A stretch of 64,000 nucleotides of DNA from Anaeromyces robustus. Its lineage: Eukaryota; Neocallimastigomycota; Neocallimastigomycetes; Neocallimastigales; Neocallimastigaceae. Under the pieces are notes generated by a model. That model worked only from the letters and a program-made list of their open reading frames with translations, searched no databases and was not told where the DNA came from. The stretch covers positions 1 through 64,000 of the forward strand of contig MCFG01000339.1 in NCBI GenBank assembly GCA_002104895.1, read 5' to 3'. Both the position numbers and the translations under genes were made by a program. Of the stretch, positions 23,848 through 36,222 are shown piece after piece. How positions within the stretch are numbered: the first letter of the stretch is position 1; each line of letters opens with the position of its first letter.

Positions 23848-24681
23848 ATGGTAAAGATTATCAACATTCTTAGTATTATTCTTCCTCTTGTATTATCTGT
23901 TAATGCAATCTAAATTCCACAAGATATGGACGATATGCAAGGTGGTGATATGGAAGGCTCTATGCAAGTTGGTGGTATGCCAACCGGTAGTAACATGGGA
24001 GGTATTCCAGGAGGAATGCCAGGTGGTAATATGAATGGTGAAATGCAAGGAGGAATGCCAGGTGGAATGCCAGGTGGTAATATGAATGGAGGAATGCCAG
24101 GTGAAATCCCAGGTGGAATGCCAGGTGGTGATATGAATGGAGGAATGCAAGGTGAAAAGCCAGAAGGAATGCCAGAAGGAATGCAAGGTGGAATGAAAGG
24201 TGGAATGAAAGGTGGAATGCAAGGTGGAATGCAAGGTGAAAAGCCAGAAGGAATGCAAGGTGGAATGAAAGGTGGAATCCAAGGTGAAAAGCCAGAAGGA
24301 ATGCAAGGTGGAATGCAAGGTGGAATGCAAGATGTAATGAAAGGTGGAATAAAAGGTGGAATACAAGGTGAAAAGCCAGAAGGAATGCAAGATGGAATGA
24401 AAGGTGGAATGAAAGGTGGAATGCAAGGTGGAATGCCAGAAGGAATGCAAGGTGGAATGCCAGAAGGAATGCAAGGTGGAATGCCAGGTGGTGATATGAA
24501 TGGTAGAATTCAAGGTGGAATGCAAGGAGGAATGCCAGGTGGTAATACGAGTGATAGTGACGTGAGCGGTAGTAAACCAAGTGGTATGAGTGGTGACTTC
24601 CCAGGAGGAATGGGAGGCGGTATGCCAGGTGGTATGAAAGGTATGAGAGATATGGGAAGTATGGGAGGAATGAAAAATTAA
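23848..24681 (+). pseudogene. Gly/Met-rich secreted repeat protein, copy 4 (nonsense after signal peptide)
   Basis: The ATG at 23848 starts the usual signal peptide ([20 protein letters not shown]), but codon 22 (23911-23913) is TAA where every other copy has CCA (Pro of IPIPQD). That needs two substitutions. The remaining 256 codons are open to TAA at 24681. They encode GGMQ/GGMK/KPEGM repeats and a distinctive C-terminus ([13 protein letters not shown], then [22 protein letters not shown]-type sequence) shared with copy 5. Translation would give only a signal peptide unless there is readthrough or internal initiation at 23926, which would lack a signal peptide. Read as a pseudogene; the long intact frame implies the lesion is recent or that repeats drift without frameshifts. 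Confidence 0.85.
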
Positions 24682-25379
24682 TTTTCATTCATTACCTGAA
24701 ACCATAAACTTCCTTTATTCCTTAATATTATTTTTATAATAAAAAAATGAATCTATTTCTCTTCCTTAATCTTTTACCAAAGCTACTACCATTAATATAA
24801 GCTATCAATCTGAAAATCGATACTATTAATCTAAACCATCAATCGAAAAACCAAAACAATTTTATTTTATTTTATATAATACTTTACACAGCTATCTATA
24901 TATTAAACCACACATATATATTTAATGTTATAATTAATCAGTACTATTTTTAATAATTAATAATGTAAATAATAAATTATGCTTATTAAAATAAAGTTTT
25001 TATTCGTATAAATAAAAAAAATATTGTTTATATTATTCTTATTATTTTTAGTGTATCATTAAATATATAAATTATTTTGTATTTAAATTTTTAATAAGAA
25101 TTTTTATATATCTTTTCATTTCCTTTTTTTTTAAAGACACACAATTCCTATATCATCTTTATTGAGTTTAAATATTAATATACATGAATCATAAAAAAGC
25201 ATATAATAATAAAAAAAACAAATAAACATTGTAGATAATAATGAATAATACTGGAGTGTATAAAGTAGTATAGTAATCCTTAATAACAATAAATCGATAC
25301 TAGCCTTATTAAATCATACAAAGTTCATTAAAGAGGAATAATATAAAAATTACCATTGTGCATAATGCATAATACTTAA

Positions 25380-25469
25380 CTCAGATACGAGTAAGATATC
25401 ATGGAAAGTTTTAGTTGTAAAATGCCCTTAATGTCTCCCTGTATCGACAGGCATTCAAGGTTTTCTGAG
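25380..25469 (+). repeat. 90-bp CTCAGA...TCTGAG element, unit 4
   Basis: Same orientation and length as the copy at 17892. The outer AATGCC/GGCATT stem is retained; the inner stem is shortened to TGTC/GACA. Confidence 0.75.
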
Positions 25470-25588
25470 CATATTTTATATTTTGTTCATTAATATATTC
25501 AATCAAATCCATTAAAAAATCAAATTACATTTTAAATATAAAAAAAAATAATATATAAAGTTATAGTTAATCTATTATATATTGTGTT

Positions 25589-25621
25589 ATTATTATTATA
25601 ATTATTATTATTATTATTATT
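25589..25621. repeat. Short ATT tract, array unit 4/5
   Basis: Shortest and interrupted member of the positionally equivalent ATT microsatellites. Confidence 0.8.
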
Positions 25622-27700
25622 TATAATATAATAATCTTTATTTCTTTTTTTTCTCTTTTCATGAAATATATAAATATTTAATAATTTTAATTATTTTTAT
25701 ATTTATTAAAATTAAAAATAATAATAATAATAAAAAAAAAAAAAAACAGTATAGAAAATAGATATATAATAATTTTATTTTAATATCAAAGATTTAATAA
25801 ATCATTTTATATTAAAATAAATTAAATTTAAAATTATAAATAAGGAAAAGAAAAAATAATAATATTCATAATTATTAAATACATTCAGATTTAGTACATA
25901 TAATAAAATAAATTAAAAGAAAATTCTCTCTAAAAATTTATAGAGTAGTATATTATTTTAATTATAATGAAAAAAAATATATAATAAAATTTCTGAAATT
26001 ATAATAATTAAAAAAAGTAAATTTTTTATACTTTTATAATATAAAAATTGACATGATAATAATTAAAAAAAGAAATGTTTTATTATATTTATTATTTATT
26101 AACATGATAACAATTAAATTAAACATAATAATAATTAAATTATATTTGTATTATCATTCTTTTATAACAATAGCTTTTAATAAATATTGAAATGATAATA
26201 ATAAAATAGGAAATTTTTATACTTATATTTATTAACATGATAACAATTAAATTAAACATGACATGATAATAATTAAATTATATTTATATTATTATTCTTT
26301 TATAACAATACTTTTAATAAATATTGACATGATAATAATTAAAAATGTAAATGTTTTATACTTATTATAATATAAATATTGGCATGATAATAATTAAAAA
26401 AGTAAATGTTCTTTACTTATTATTTATTAACATTATAATAATTAAATTATATTTACATTATCATTCTTTTATAACAATAGTTTTTAATAAATATTGCATG
26501 ATAATAATAAAATATATGTAAAGTTTATACTTATAAATATTACTTTTATGTAACTTAATAAATAATAACTTGGCATGATAATAATTAAAAGAAGTAAATG
26601 TTTATACATATAAATATTACTATTCTTTTATTTAATTTAATAAATAATAACTTGGCATAATAATAATTAAAAAAGTAAATCTAATTTAATAAATAATAAT
26701 TTCATATTAAAAATGTTTTAAATTTTATAAAAACTAATAGTAATATTAAAAAAAAAAAAAAAAACAATTGCTTAATTATTTAAATATAATAATGTTTACA
26801 TAATTAAATAATGCATAATATTTTAAACGAATATAATTCTTGTTTTCTTGTTTTTTTTTTCTATTTTTTTTTTTTAATTTAAAAATATAAATAAATAAAT
26901 ACGGCTATTTTCTATTTAAAATATAAATATTTTCCATTATAATTATTACAATATAAATTTTATAAATAAATATGAAATTTTAAACAAAATAGAATTATAA
27001 ATTTCTAATTATAATAAATTAAAATATTAATTTGTGTAGCATTCATCGCTTTTTAATTTAACTTTATTAAATATAAAATTATTTTTCACAAAAATTTAAT
27101 TTTCGTTTGTTATAATAAAATAATCATATTTTAATCAATGAAAAGAAAAAAATAAAAATTATAGTATTTAATATTAATTTATTACAATAGTTATATGCTT
27201 TTTTTTTTTCCATTGTTTGAAAAAAATAAATAAATAATCCATATAAATAAAAAAAAGATATTAAACTTAAATTTTTTTTTCATATAAATACAAGAATTTT
27301 TCTTTATCAATTTTTTTTTTATTCAAATAATCTTTTATTTTCATTTATTTTTCAAATTGTATTTTTATAAATATATAAAAGTTAAATCTTTTTTGTAAAT
27401 AATAAATAACTAAAAAAGAACTTATATATATAAATATTATTTCATTCAAAAAAAAATATAATACAATTCAAAGAAAAATAGTAAATTAACAATTTTTAAA
27501 TTTACATATAATAATTAATTAGATTTTTAATAATAAAAGAAAATATAGCTTTAAATTTGTAATTAATAAACAATTTCTTCTTATTAAAAATCTTTATTAT
27601 TAAAATCAGAAAATTTTTTAAAATATTTAAATAACTTTTACAATACTATTGTAAATATTATATAGTTAATAAAAACAACATAAATAAAGATAAATAATTA

Positions 27701-28876
27701 ATGAAAATGGTAAAGATTATCAACATTCTTAGTATTATTCTTCCTCTTGTATTATCTGTTAGTGCAATCCCAATTCCACAAGATATGAGTGATATACAAG
27801 GTGGTGATATGGAAGGCTCTATCCAAGTTGGTGGTATGCCAACCGGTAGTAACATGGGAGGTATGCCAGGAGGAATGCCAGGTGGTTATATGAATGGAGG
27901 AATGCAAGGTGAGATGAAAGGTGGAATACAAGGTGAAAAGCCAGAAGGAATGCCAAATGGTGAAATGAGTAGTGAAATGCAAGGAGGAATGCCAGGTGGT
28001 AATATGAGTAGTGGAAAGCCAGAAGGAATGCAAGGTGGAAAACCAGAAGGAATGAAAGGTGGTGATATGAATGGTGAAAAACCAGAAGGAATGCAAGGTG
28101 GTGATATGAATGGTGGAATGCAAGGAGGAATGCCAGGTGGTAATATGAATGGTAAAAAGCCAGAAGGAATGCAAGGTGGAATGAAAGGTGGAATGAAAGG
28201 TGAAAAGCCAGAAGGAATGCCAGAAGGAATGAAAGGTAGAATGAAAGGTGAAAAGCCAGAAGGAATGCAAGGTGGAATGAAAGGTGAAAAGCCAGAAGGA
28301 ATGCAAGGTGGAATGAAAGGTGGAATGCAAGGTGGAACGCAAAGTGAAAAGCCAGAAGGAATGCCAGAAGGAATGAAAGGTGGAATGAAAGGTGGAACGC
28401 AAAGTGAAAAGCCAGAAGGAATGCCAGAAGGAATGAAAGGTGGAATGAAAGGTGGAACGCAAAGTGAAAAGCCAGAAGGAATGCCAGAAGGAATGAAAGG
28501 TGGAATGAAAGGTGGAACGCAAAGTGAAAAGCCAGAAGGAATGCCAGAAGGAATGAAAGGTGGAATGAAAGGTGGAACGCAAAGTGAAAAGCCAGAAGGA
28601 ATGCCAGGAGGAATGCAAAGTGGAAAACCAGAAGGAATGCAAGGAGGAATGCCAGGTGGTAATATGAATGGAGGAATGCAAGATGGAATGCCAGGTGGTG
28701 ATATGAATGGAGGAATGCAAGGAGGAATGCCAGGTGGTAATACGAGTGATAGTGACATGAGCGGTAGTAAGCCAAATGATATGGATAGTGGCTTCCCAGG
28801 AGGAATGGGAGGAGGTATGCCAGGTGGTATGAAAGGTATGGGAGATATGGGAAGTATGGGAGGAATGAAAAATTAA
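27701..28876 (+). CDS. Gly/Met-rich secreted repeat protein, copy 5 (longest)
   Basis: Intact, 391 residues from ATG 27701. In this copy the codon two positions before the conserved ATG (27707) is itself ATG instead of TTG, so the protein gains Met-Lys. A signal peptide is followed by IPIPQDMSD and Gly/Met repeats. Compared with copies 2-3 it is richer in Lys and Glu (KGG, EKPEGM). Residues ~210-300 contain about five copies of a 20-residue unit built on [16 protein letters not shown], identical over 60 bp in three consecutive DNA copies. The C-terminus (NTSDSDMSGSKP, then Gly/Met) matches copy 4. The in-frame 60-bp repeat shows length change by unequal exchange. Function unknown. Confidence 0.85.
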   Translation: MKMVKIINILSIILPLVLSVSAIPIPQDMSDIQGGDMEGSIQVGGMPTGSNMGGMPGGMPGGYMNGGMQGEMKGGIQGEKPEGMPNGEMSSEMQGGMPGGNMSSGKPEGMQGGKPEGMKGGDMNGEKPEGMQGGDMNGGMQGGMPGGNMNGKKPEGMQGGMKGGMKGEKPEGMPEGMKGRMKGEKPEGMQGGMKGEKPEGMQGGMKGGMQGGTQSEKPEGMPEGMKGGMKGGTQSEKPEGMPEGMKGGMKGGTQSEKPEGMPEGMKGGMKGGTQSEKPEGMPEGMKGGMKGGTQSEKPEGMPGGMQSGKPEGMQGGMPGGNMNGGMQDGMPGGDMNGGMQGGMPGGNTSDSDMSGSKPNDMDSGFPGGMGGGMPGGMKGMGDMGSMGGMKN

Positions 28877-29531
28877 TTTCAATTCATTACCTGAAACCAT
28901 AAACTTCCTTTATTCCTTAATAATATTTTTATAATAAAAAAAATGAATCTATTTCTCTTCCTTAATCTTTTACCAAAGCTACTACCATTAATATAGGCTA
29001 TCAATCTGAAAACCGATACTATTAATCTAAACCATCAATCGGAAAATCCAATACAATTTTATTTTATTTTATATAAAACTTTACACACATATCTGTATAT
29101 TAAAGCGCATGTAAATAATAAATTATACTTATTAAAATAAAGTTTTTATTCGTATAAATAAAAAAAAATATTGTTTATATTATTCTTATTAGTTTTAGTG
29201 TATCATTATATATTTTCATTATATAAATTGTATATATATAAATTATTTTGTATTTAAATTTTTAATAAGAATTTTTATATATCTTTTCATATTTTTTTAA
29301 AGCACACAATTCATATACCATCTTTATTGACAATATATATTAATATACATGAATTATAAAAAAAAAAACACATAATAAAAAAAATGATACTAAGAAGAAA
29401 AAAAAAACAGATAAACATAATAAATAATAATGAATAATACTGAAGTGTATAAATTAGCATAGTAATATATAAAAACAATAAATCCATACTAGCCCTATTG
29501 AATCATTAAAAATATTGTGCATAATGCTTAA

Positions 29532-29621
29532 CTCAGAAAAGGTTGAATGCCTGTCGAAACACAGCGACATTAAGGGCATTTTACAACTAAAACTCACCAT
29601 GATATCTTACTCGTATCTGAG
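29532..29621 (-). repeat. 90-bp CTCAGA...TCTGAG element, flipped orientation
   Basis: Between the same left flank (ATAATGCTTAA) and right flank (CATATTTTATATTTTAATCAT) as the copy at 17892, the 90-bp interior reads as its reverse complement with a few substitutions. The flip lies exactly within the CTCAGA/TCTGAG hexamers. Confidence 0.8.
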
Positions 29622-29756
29622 CATATTTTATATTTTAATCATTAATATTCAATCAAATCCATTAAAAAAATCAAAATCAAATTACACTTTAAATATATAA
29701 AAAAAAATAATATATAAAGTTATAGTTAATCTATTATTTATTGTGCTATTATCATT

Positions 29757-29815
29757 ATTTTTATTATTATTATTATTATTGTTGTTGTTGTTATTGTTGT
29801 TGTTATTATTATTAG
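29757..29815. repeat. Interrupted ATT/GTT microsatellite, array unit 5
   Basis: Positional equivalent of the other ATT tracts, with GTT variants. Confidence 0.8.
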
Positions 29816-30403
29816 TTTATTTTATTTTATTTTATTTATAAATTCATTTTTTAATTTATTCATTAATTTTTTTTTCTTTTTATTAAAATAAAAAAAAAAA
29901 AATTTTTATGTAGGTATAGGTATAACATTTTTTTTTATCATATAATAATCTTTATTTTTTTTTTTCTTTTCTTTTCTTTTTTTTTTAAGAAATATATAAA
30001 TATTTAATAATTTTATTTATTTTTATATTTATTAAAATTAAAAATAAAAAAAATAAAAAAAAAAAAAAAAAAAAAAAACTATTATAGAAAATAAATAAAT
30101 AATAATTTTATTTTAATATAAAAGATTTAATAAATCTTTTTATATTAAAATAAAATAAAATAAAAATTAGAAATAAGGAAAAGAAAAAAAAAATAATATT
30201 TATAATTTCTTTTTCTTCTTTATTACAAAATAATTTATTTATTTGTTTGTTTGTTTGTTTGTTTGTTTGTTTGTTTGTTTCTTCATTTGTTCATTTGAAT
30301 ATTTTATTTATTTATTCATTTATTTATTTATTTATTTATTTGATTTTATTAATTTATGATTTTATTATTTCTATTATTACTATTATTACTAAATATATAA
30401 AAT

Positions 30404-33400
30404 TTACCAAATTTTACATTTCTTTTCTGGATTCATTGGTGTATTAATTTTACAATTGAAAGCTTTAGCAAAATATTCACTATTACTAAGTGTACCAAGT
30501 AAACGGAATTTTGATGGTGGATGTTCATCTGAAAGAGTTTTAATTTGCTCTTCTTCACTTAAATTATTACATGAATCTTGAGCATGATAAATAAAGAATA
30601 ATTGATCATGAGTAAATTCAGAAAGACCTGGAAGACTTTTATTATTTTCTTTTGCTTTTGGATCTTTTTCTAATGAAAGTTTCCATGCTTCATATCCACG
30701 TGAAATACCACTATTATCACCAATATTTTCACCAAGAGTATTGTTTCCATCGACATTATGTTTATTACCTTCCTTATCCGTTAAATAGAATTTACTATAT
30801 TGTTCAACAAAACATTGAGAAAGATTTTGAAATTCTATACTTGTTGAATTAGTCCACCAATCTACAAATTTACCTTCATAATCAAATAATCTTCCATTAT
30901 TATCAAAACCGTGAGATAATTCATGACCAATAGTTACACCAATATTACCATAATTTAAATAATCTGGATAGGAAGAACTATAAAATGGTGATTTTAAAAT
31001 ACCTGCTGGGAATATAATTGAATTTTTAGTTGGATTATTATAAGCATTAGGTAAATATGAAGCCATTATCCATGCATTTTGATCTTGTTTATTATTCTTA
31101 TATTGTTTAAAACTTCTTGCATTTTCATATAATACGTTATTTATAATATTATTTAAAAATTCACTTGAATCAATTTCTAAACCTTCATAATATTCATAAA
31201 GTTCTTTTGGATTAATAACAAAGTCTGGATAACCAATTTCATGAGTGAGAGAAGAAGCTTTTTTAAGAGCATTTTCTCTAGTGATATCATCAAGCCATGG
31301 TAATTCAGAAATTTTTTTATTCATAGTTTCTCTAATATTTTTAATCATAATATCAATATTTTTTTTATCATCTTCTCCAAATACTTTATCAACATAAACT
31401 TTACTAACACCCATACTCATATTATTATTAAATAAAAATATACAATATAAATCTCTCATTCCATCTGGACTAATAAAGTCTTCTAGATAATTGCCAAATA
31501 ATTTTCTTACATCACTACTGAGGTAGTGAGAATAAGTTTTAATGACATTCCATTCAGCATAATCAGCAATAATTGTACTATTAGTTTCTTTAATAATACT
31601 ATTCAATTTTTCAAAATATCCTGGTGTAATAACAGTAATGATACTATCATCATTGACAATAGTTCCCTTAAGACCTAAATTTTCATATCTATTATTGAAA
31701 TAATTTTTCCAATCAATGAATGAATTAGATTTATTTAAAGATTCAATATTTTCATTAACATGATTTGGAACAGTAAAAAATAAAGCACTATTGTCTTCAA
31801 CAAAAGCTTTATTTAATGGTTGTCTATATATATATAAAGTAAAGAAAATTAAAAAATTAAAATATATATATATAAATTATTATTAGTATAAAATGAATAA
31901 AATATATTATATTATATTATATTATATTATATTATATTATATTATATTATATTATATTATATTATATTATATTATATTATATTATATTATATTATATTAT
32001 ATTATATTATATTATATTATTTTATTTTATATTATATTATTTTATATTATATTATATTATATTATTTTATTTTATTTTATATTATATTATTTTATATTAT
32101 ATTATATTATATTATATATTCTTACCCATAATTTTCTAATATATTTAAAAGTTTCTTTTCAAATTCAAAAATATTTTCTACCATGTTATCGATGTTTCTT
32201 TCTTTTTGATTTTCAAAAACTTTAGTAAATACAGTTTTCATAATACCTTTATAATCAGAGGCAAGTTTAGGATCTTCATAATGATTAGCATATGGTAAAC
32301 CAATACCTGGTTGACCAAGATAAAGGGAGAAATTTTTTGCGTTTTTTAAATTTTGAAAAACTAATTCTTTAAAGAAAATGTTCACATTAATATTACTAAG
32401 TTTAACTAATAAATTAGTTAAATCTTCAACACCATTATATTTGTCTCTATTTTCATTAATCTCCAATTTATTCAATAATTCAAGTAATGGTTGTACACCT
32501 TTAGCATTAATTATTTCAGTATTCATACAAGAATTGTAAAAATTTAATACTTTTTCAAAATTCTTTTTATCATATTCTTGTTCTTCTGGTGATAATTTTT
32601 CATTAGCCTTGTAACCTTCTTCAAATGATTCCTTTACTGTTAACTTTTTTGATTTATTACCATTATTATTAAATTAATAATAATATTTAAAGATTGATTA
32701 ATAATAGATAAAAAAAAATTTTTTTTTTATTTTTAATATATAAATGTATTACCGTGTTTTCATATAATGTAATAAACATAGAATCTTCAGGTAAACCATC
32801 TATTTTTTCACTATTTTTCTAATAAAAAATGAAATAAAATATTTTTAATAAGAATTATATTTATATATATAATCATCAAATCTACATAAAAAATTTTTTT
32901 TTTCAAATTACTCCATAATTTCCACAAGCATATTCATAAAAATCTTCACATGGATCAACATCTCTATTAAGATTAGATAAAATTTTATTTGCTACTTCTT
33001 GACATTCTGGAGTATCACATATCTTTTTTAAATATATTTATGTATAAAGATATATTAAATATTTATTTTAATTATTATTATTATTTATTTTATTTAATAA
33101 AAAAGAAAAAAAATTTTTTTTTAAAAAAAAAAATAAAATTGGTTTGAAAAAGATATTAAAGTTTTACCTCGTCACTTGTACTATTAATATAATGATAGAA
33201 AAAAATAATATTTGTATATATTTAAAATTTTTTATATTATATATAATAGTTATAATAATAATTAGTTTATTCAAATTTTGTTTAAAAAAAAATAATAGAG
33301 TTTTTATAATTATTTAAAAAAAATCATTATCATACTTTGGATTTTCAATAGGTATAGCCGTTTTATTAAATTCTGGATTTATAACAGATTCATTTAATTC

Positions 33401-33628
33401 TGGAGGTACATTAGTTTCGTTGACTGCATTAGTAATATCTGGAAGATCAATAGGTTCATCAGATGTTTCCCCATTAGATAATACTTCTGCAACAGAATTT
33501 TCACCAATGATTTCTTCTTCAGTGTCAGATTCATTAACTGAACTTTCATCATTAATAATTGGAGAAGATAAAACTACTAAAGCAAAAGCAATAAATGCAA
33601 GTATAATATGTAAATTTTTATAATTCAT
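30404..33628 (-). CDS. Secreted M13 family (neprilysin-type) zinc metallopeptidase, 6 exons
   Basis: Exons on the minus strand are 33336-33628, 33168-33180, 32912-33022, 32753-32818, 32126-32643 and 30404-31823. All junctions are GT-AG with phases that close, giving 806 residues. Residues 1-22 look like a cleavable signal peptide, not the type-II membrane anchor of animal neprilysins. A short acidic spacer leads into the M13 N-domain (CDTPECQEVANKIL, then DPCEDFYEYACGN). The catalytic site is HELSH at residues 634-638, with the third zinc ligand in GENIGD (Glu699) and the supporting Asp703. NAYNNP and the C-terminal CKIW are also family signatures. All catalytic residues are present, so an active extracellular endopeptidase of oligopeptides is expected. 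Exon 2 is only 13 nt. Intron 5 contains a long (TATTA)n repeat. Degraded paralogue pieces lie to the right at 35.6-36.2 kb. Confidence 0.9.
31903..32115. repeat. (TATTA)n pentanucleotide microsatellite inside an intron
   Basis: About 200 bp of TATTA repeats with some TTTTA variants, fully within intron 5 of the M13 peptidase gene. The Tyr/Ile/Leu frame through it is an artefact. Confidence 0.95.
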
Positions 33629-35600
33629 TTTTTTTCTATTAAAAAAAATTATTATTAAAATAGTACATATAAATATACAATATTTTTGAATTAATATAAT
33701 ATTTATTTTATCGTTTTTTTTTTTTTTTTAAGTTATGATATTGTTATATATTAAAAAAAATAATATTATTATTATTATTATTATTAATAAAAAAAAATAT
33801 TCATTACTTAATTTTTGAGTATATATAAAATTATAATTTATAAAAAATATATTTATTAATCGTAAATTATTAAAGTTTCAAAGAAATTAAAAATGTGAAG
33901 TCTTTTAGTTGCTTTTATAGTAAAAAAAAAAAAAATTTTTTTTTATTATTAAACTCTATAATTAATTATTTTGAATATTATTAGTAGTACAAATTTTTAA
34001 TATATATTATTAAAAAAATTTGTATTCAATTATATAACCAATAGAATTTGATAAATAAGAAATAAAAAAAAAGAAATTTAAAAGAATAAATATTAATAAA
34101 TAAATAAATAAATAAATAATAAATAAATAAATATTAATAAATAAATAAATAAATAAATAAATAATAAGTTAATAATTTTCTTTTCAAAGATATTGATACA
34201 AAAATCAAAATTTGGAAATAAAATAATTAAAAATTAAAACATTTTTTATTCTGTATAAAATATTTTACATGTATTATAAATAAATTTTTAATTTTGACTA
34301 ATAATGAATAATATTAATGCATACTATTAAATAAAGTTTGTTCTCTTTATTTATTTCTAAGTAAGAATTTATATTTTTTTTTTTTTTTATGTTTTTTTTA
34401 TGTTTTATTCTTTTTTTCTTAAAAACATTATCAATGTGTTTATTGTTTAACTTATTGATTAAATATAAATAATAAATGAATATATATACATATAATATAT
34501 ATATATTAAATTTCTTTTTTTTTTTGAAAAAGGAAAGTTGACAATTTAATTAACATTTAACACTAACGGCAAATTATTCATTTAAGTAATTAAAGTATAT
34601 TCAAACATATAAAAATTAATAATTAATACTTAAATAAATGAATAACATTAGTGTTAAATGCTAAGTATATATAAAAACATAATAAAAATAATAATTAATA
34701 ATTAACATTTAACACTAACAACGGATTATTCATTAAAGTATATACATACAAATATATAAAAATTAATAATTAATAATTATTAATTAATAATTAATAATTA
34801 ATAAATGATAAATGATAAATGATAAATGATAAATGATAAATGATAAATGATAAATGAGAATTAATAATTAAATATATCAAAAGTCAAAGTCTTTTTACTG
34901 CCAAGTTCTGTCAAAGTATTTTACATACAGAGAAAATGACAAATTAAATTAAATTAAATTAAAAAAAATTAAATTAAATTAAATTTAAAAAAAAAAAAAA
35001 AAAGATTAAGCTTTTTAATATATTTTAATTTAATTTAAATTAATTTAATTTGTCATTTTCATAATGTAATATTAATATTTAAAATATTTAAAAATAAATT
35101 AAATTAAATTAAACTGAATAAAATCAAGTTATAGAATATTCAATTAGTCTATGAGCTTATATGGAATTATTTTACTTTTTTAGTTTGTGTACAATGTAAA
35201 CTTTATAGAATAATTCTTAGCATTATTATCAGCCTTCCTTTCCCTCCTAAATAAATTAATGTCTCTTTTTTTTTTTATCATTTATTTATTAATGATTAAA
35301 TTTTAAAGAAATGTAGAGTTTACGATATTTAACTAAAGAATTTTCAGTTATTCTATGAATTTATATAATAGAATTTATAGAATAATAAAAAAACTTTCAT
35401 TTATCCCATTATAAATTAATTTTTTTTTTTTTTAATTAACTAATTATTTTTAATAATTCATTAAAGATTAAATTTCAAAAAGTCATATTAAAATGAAATG
35501 AAGTATAAAGTTTTATAATGAAAGGTAGGGTTTAGTATGGTATATTATATATATGTCATAAAGGTTAAAATTAAACTTTTAAACCAAAAAAAAAAATGAA
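33629..35600. other. AT-rich intergenic region with heptamer repeat
   Basis: No gene found. It includes (AAAT)n at about 34090-34170, an (AAATGAT)n heptamer array at 34798-34855, and AATTA/TAAAT tracts. Confidence 0.6.
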
Positions 35601-35619
35601 AACTTATATATTAAAGATC

Positions 35620-35937
35620 GTTTTCAATAATAATAAATATATTATTGTTAATGTTATCAACGTTTCTTTAAGATAATTAAAATATTTCAAATAATTAAAT
35701 AATCCTCTTACAAAAAAAAAACTAATAGTGAAATTATTAAAATATACTGAATAGAATGTTATAAAAACTTATTCTTATTATCTTGGTGATAATGTAAATG
35801 TAATATTTAGTGGTTATTTTAAAGAAATATCTGACTCGAGAATTTCAAGAAATGAATTTTATATAAATTTATTTACCAAAAATATTGATTACGTCATTTC
35901 TATTCCAAATTGGTATTTTACAAAAACTATATTATAG
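35620..35937 (+). pseudogene. M13 metallopeptidase relic (internal fragment)
   Basis: The frame ending with TAG at 35935-35937 encodes KYTE*NVIKTYSYYLGDNV, which matches DYAEWNVIKTYSHYLSSDV of the intact M13 gene; the Trp codon TGG is now TAG. Upstream, IIVNV and KYFK*LN correspond to the preceding exon-6 region with further stops. Downstream, FSGYFKEIS and FYINLF track the intact protein weakly. It is on the strand opposite to the intact gene, so it represents a rearranged, decayed paralogue. Confidence 0.65.
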
Positions 35938-36129
35938 TTCCTCTTATTCAGATTATTTAATTATGATTATTCTTAATATTATTATTTAAATAATAAATTA
36001 TTCTATAAGTATTATATTATCAAATAACTATACTTTTTATTATTTTTGTTACAGTTTCAATAATATTATATATTTTTATTACTATTATTATTATTCTTTT
36101 CTTATTATATTATTTTTTAAGTGATTTAG

Positions 36130-36222
36130 TTTATTTTACTTTTTTTTTCTGAATTAATAGGACAATTGAAAACATTTACAAAATATTCATTATTAATAAG
36201 TATACTAAATACACGGTATTTT
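36130..36222 (-). pseudogene. M13 metallopeptidase relic (C-terminal fragment)
   Basis: Plus-strand sequence ACAATTGAAAACATTTACAA and the following ~50 bp are close to the C-terminal coding end of the intact M13 gene (30450-30520), including the region encoding the SNSEYFAKAFNC block. There are several substitutions and an indel near the stop. The fragment is about 90 bp and has no open frame beyond. Confidence 0.6.

Noticed and set aside
31893-32225. 110-residue Tyr/Ile/Leu frame on the plus strand
   Set aside because: Translation of the TATTA repeat in an intron of the M13 gene on the other strand.
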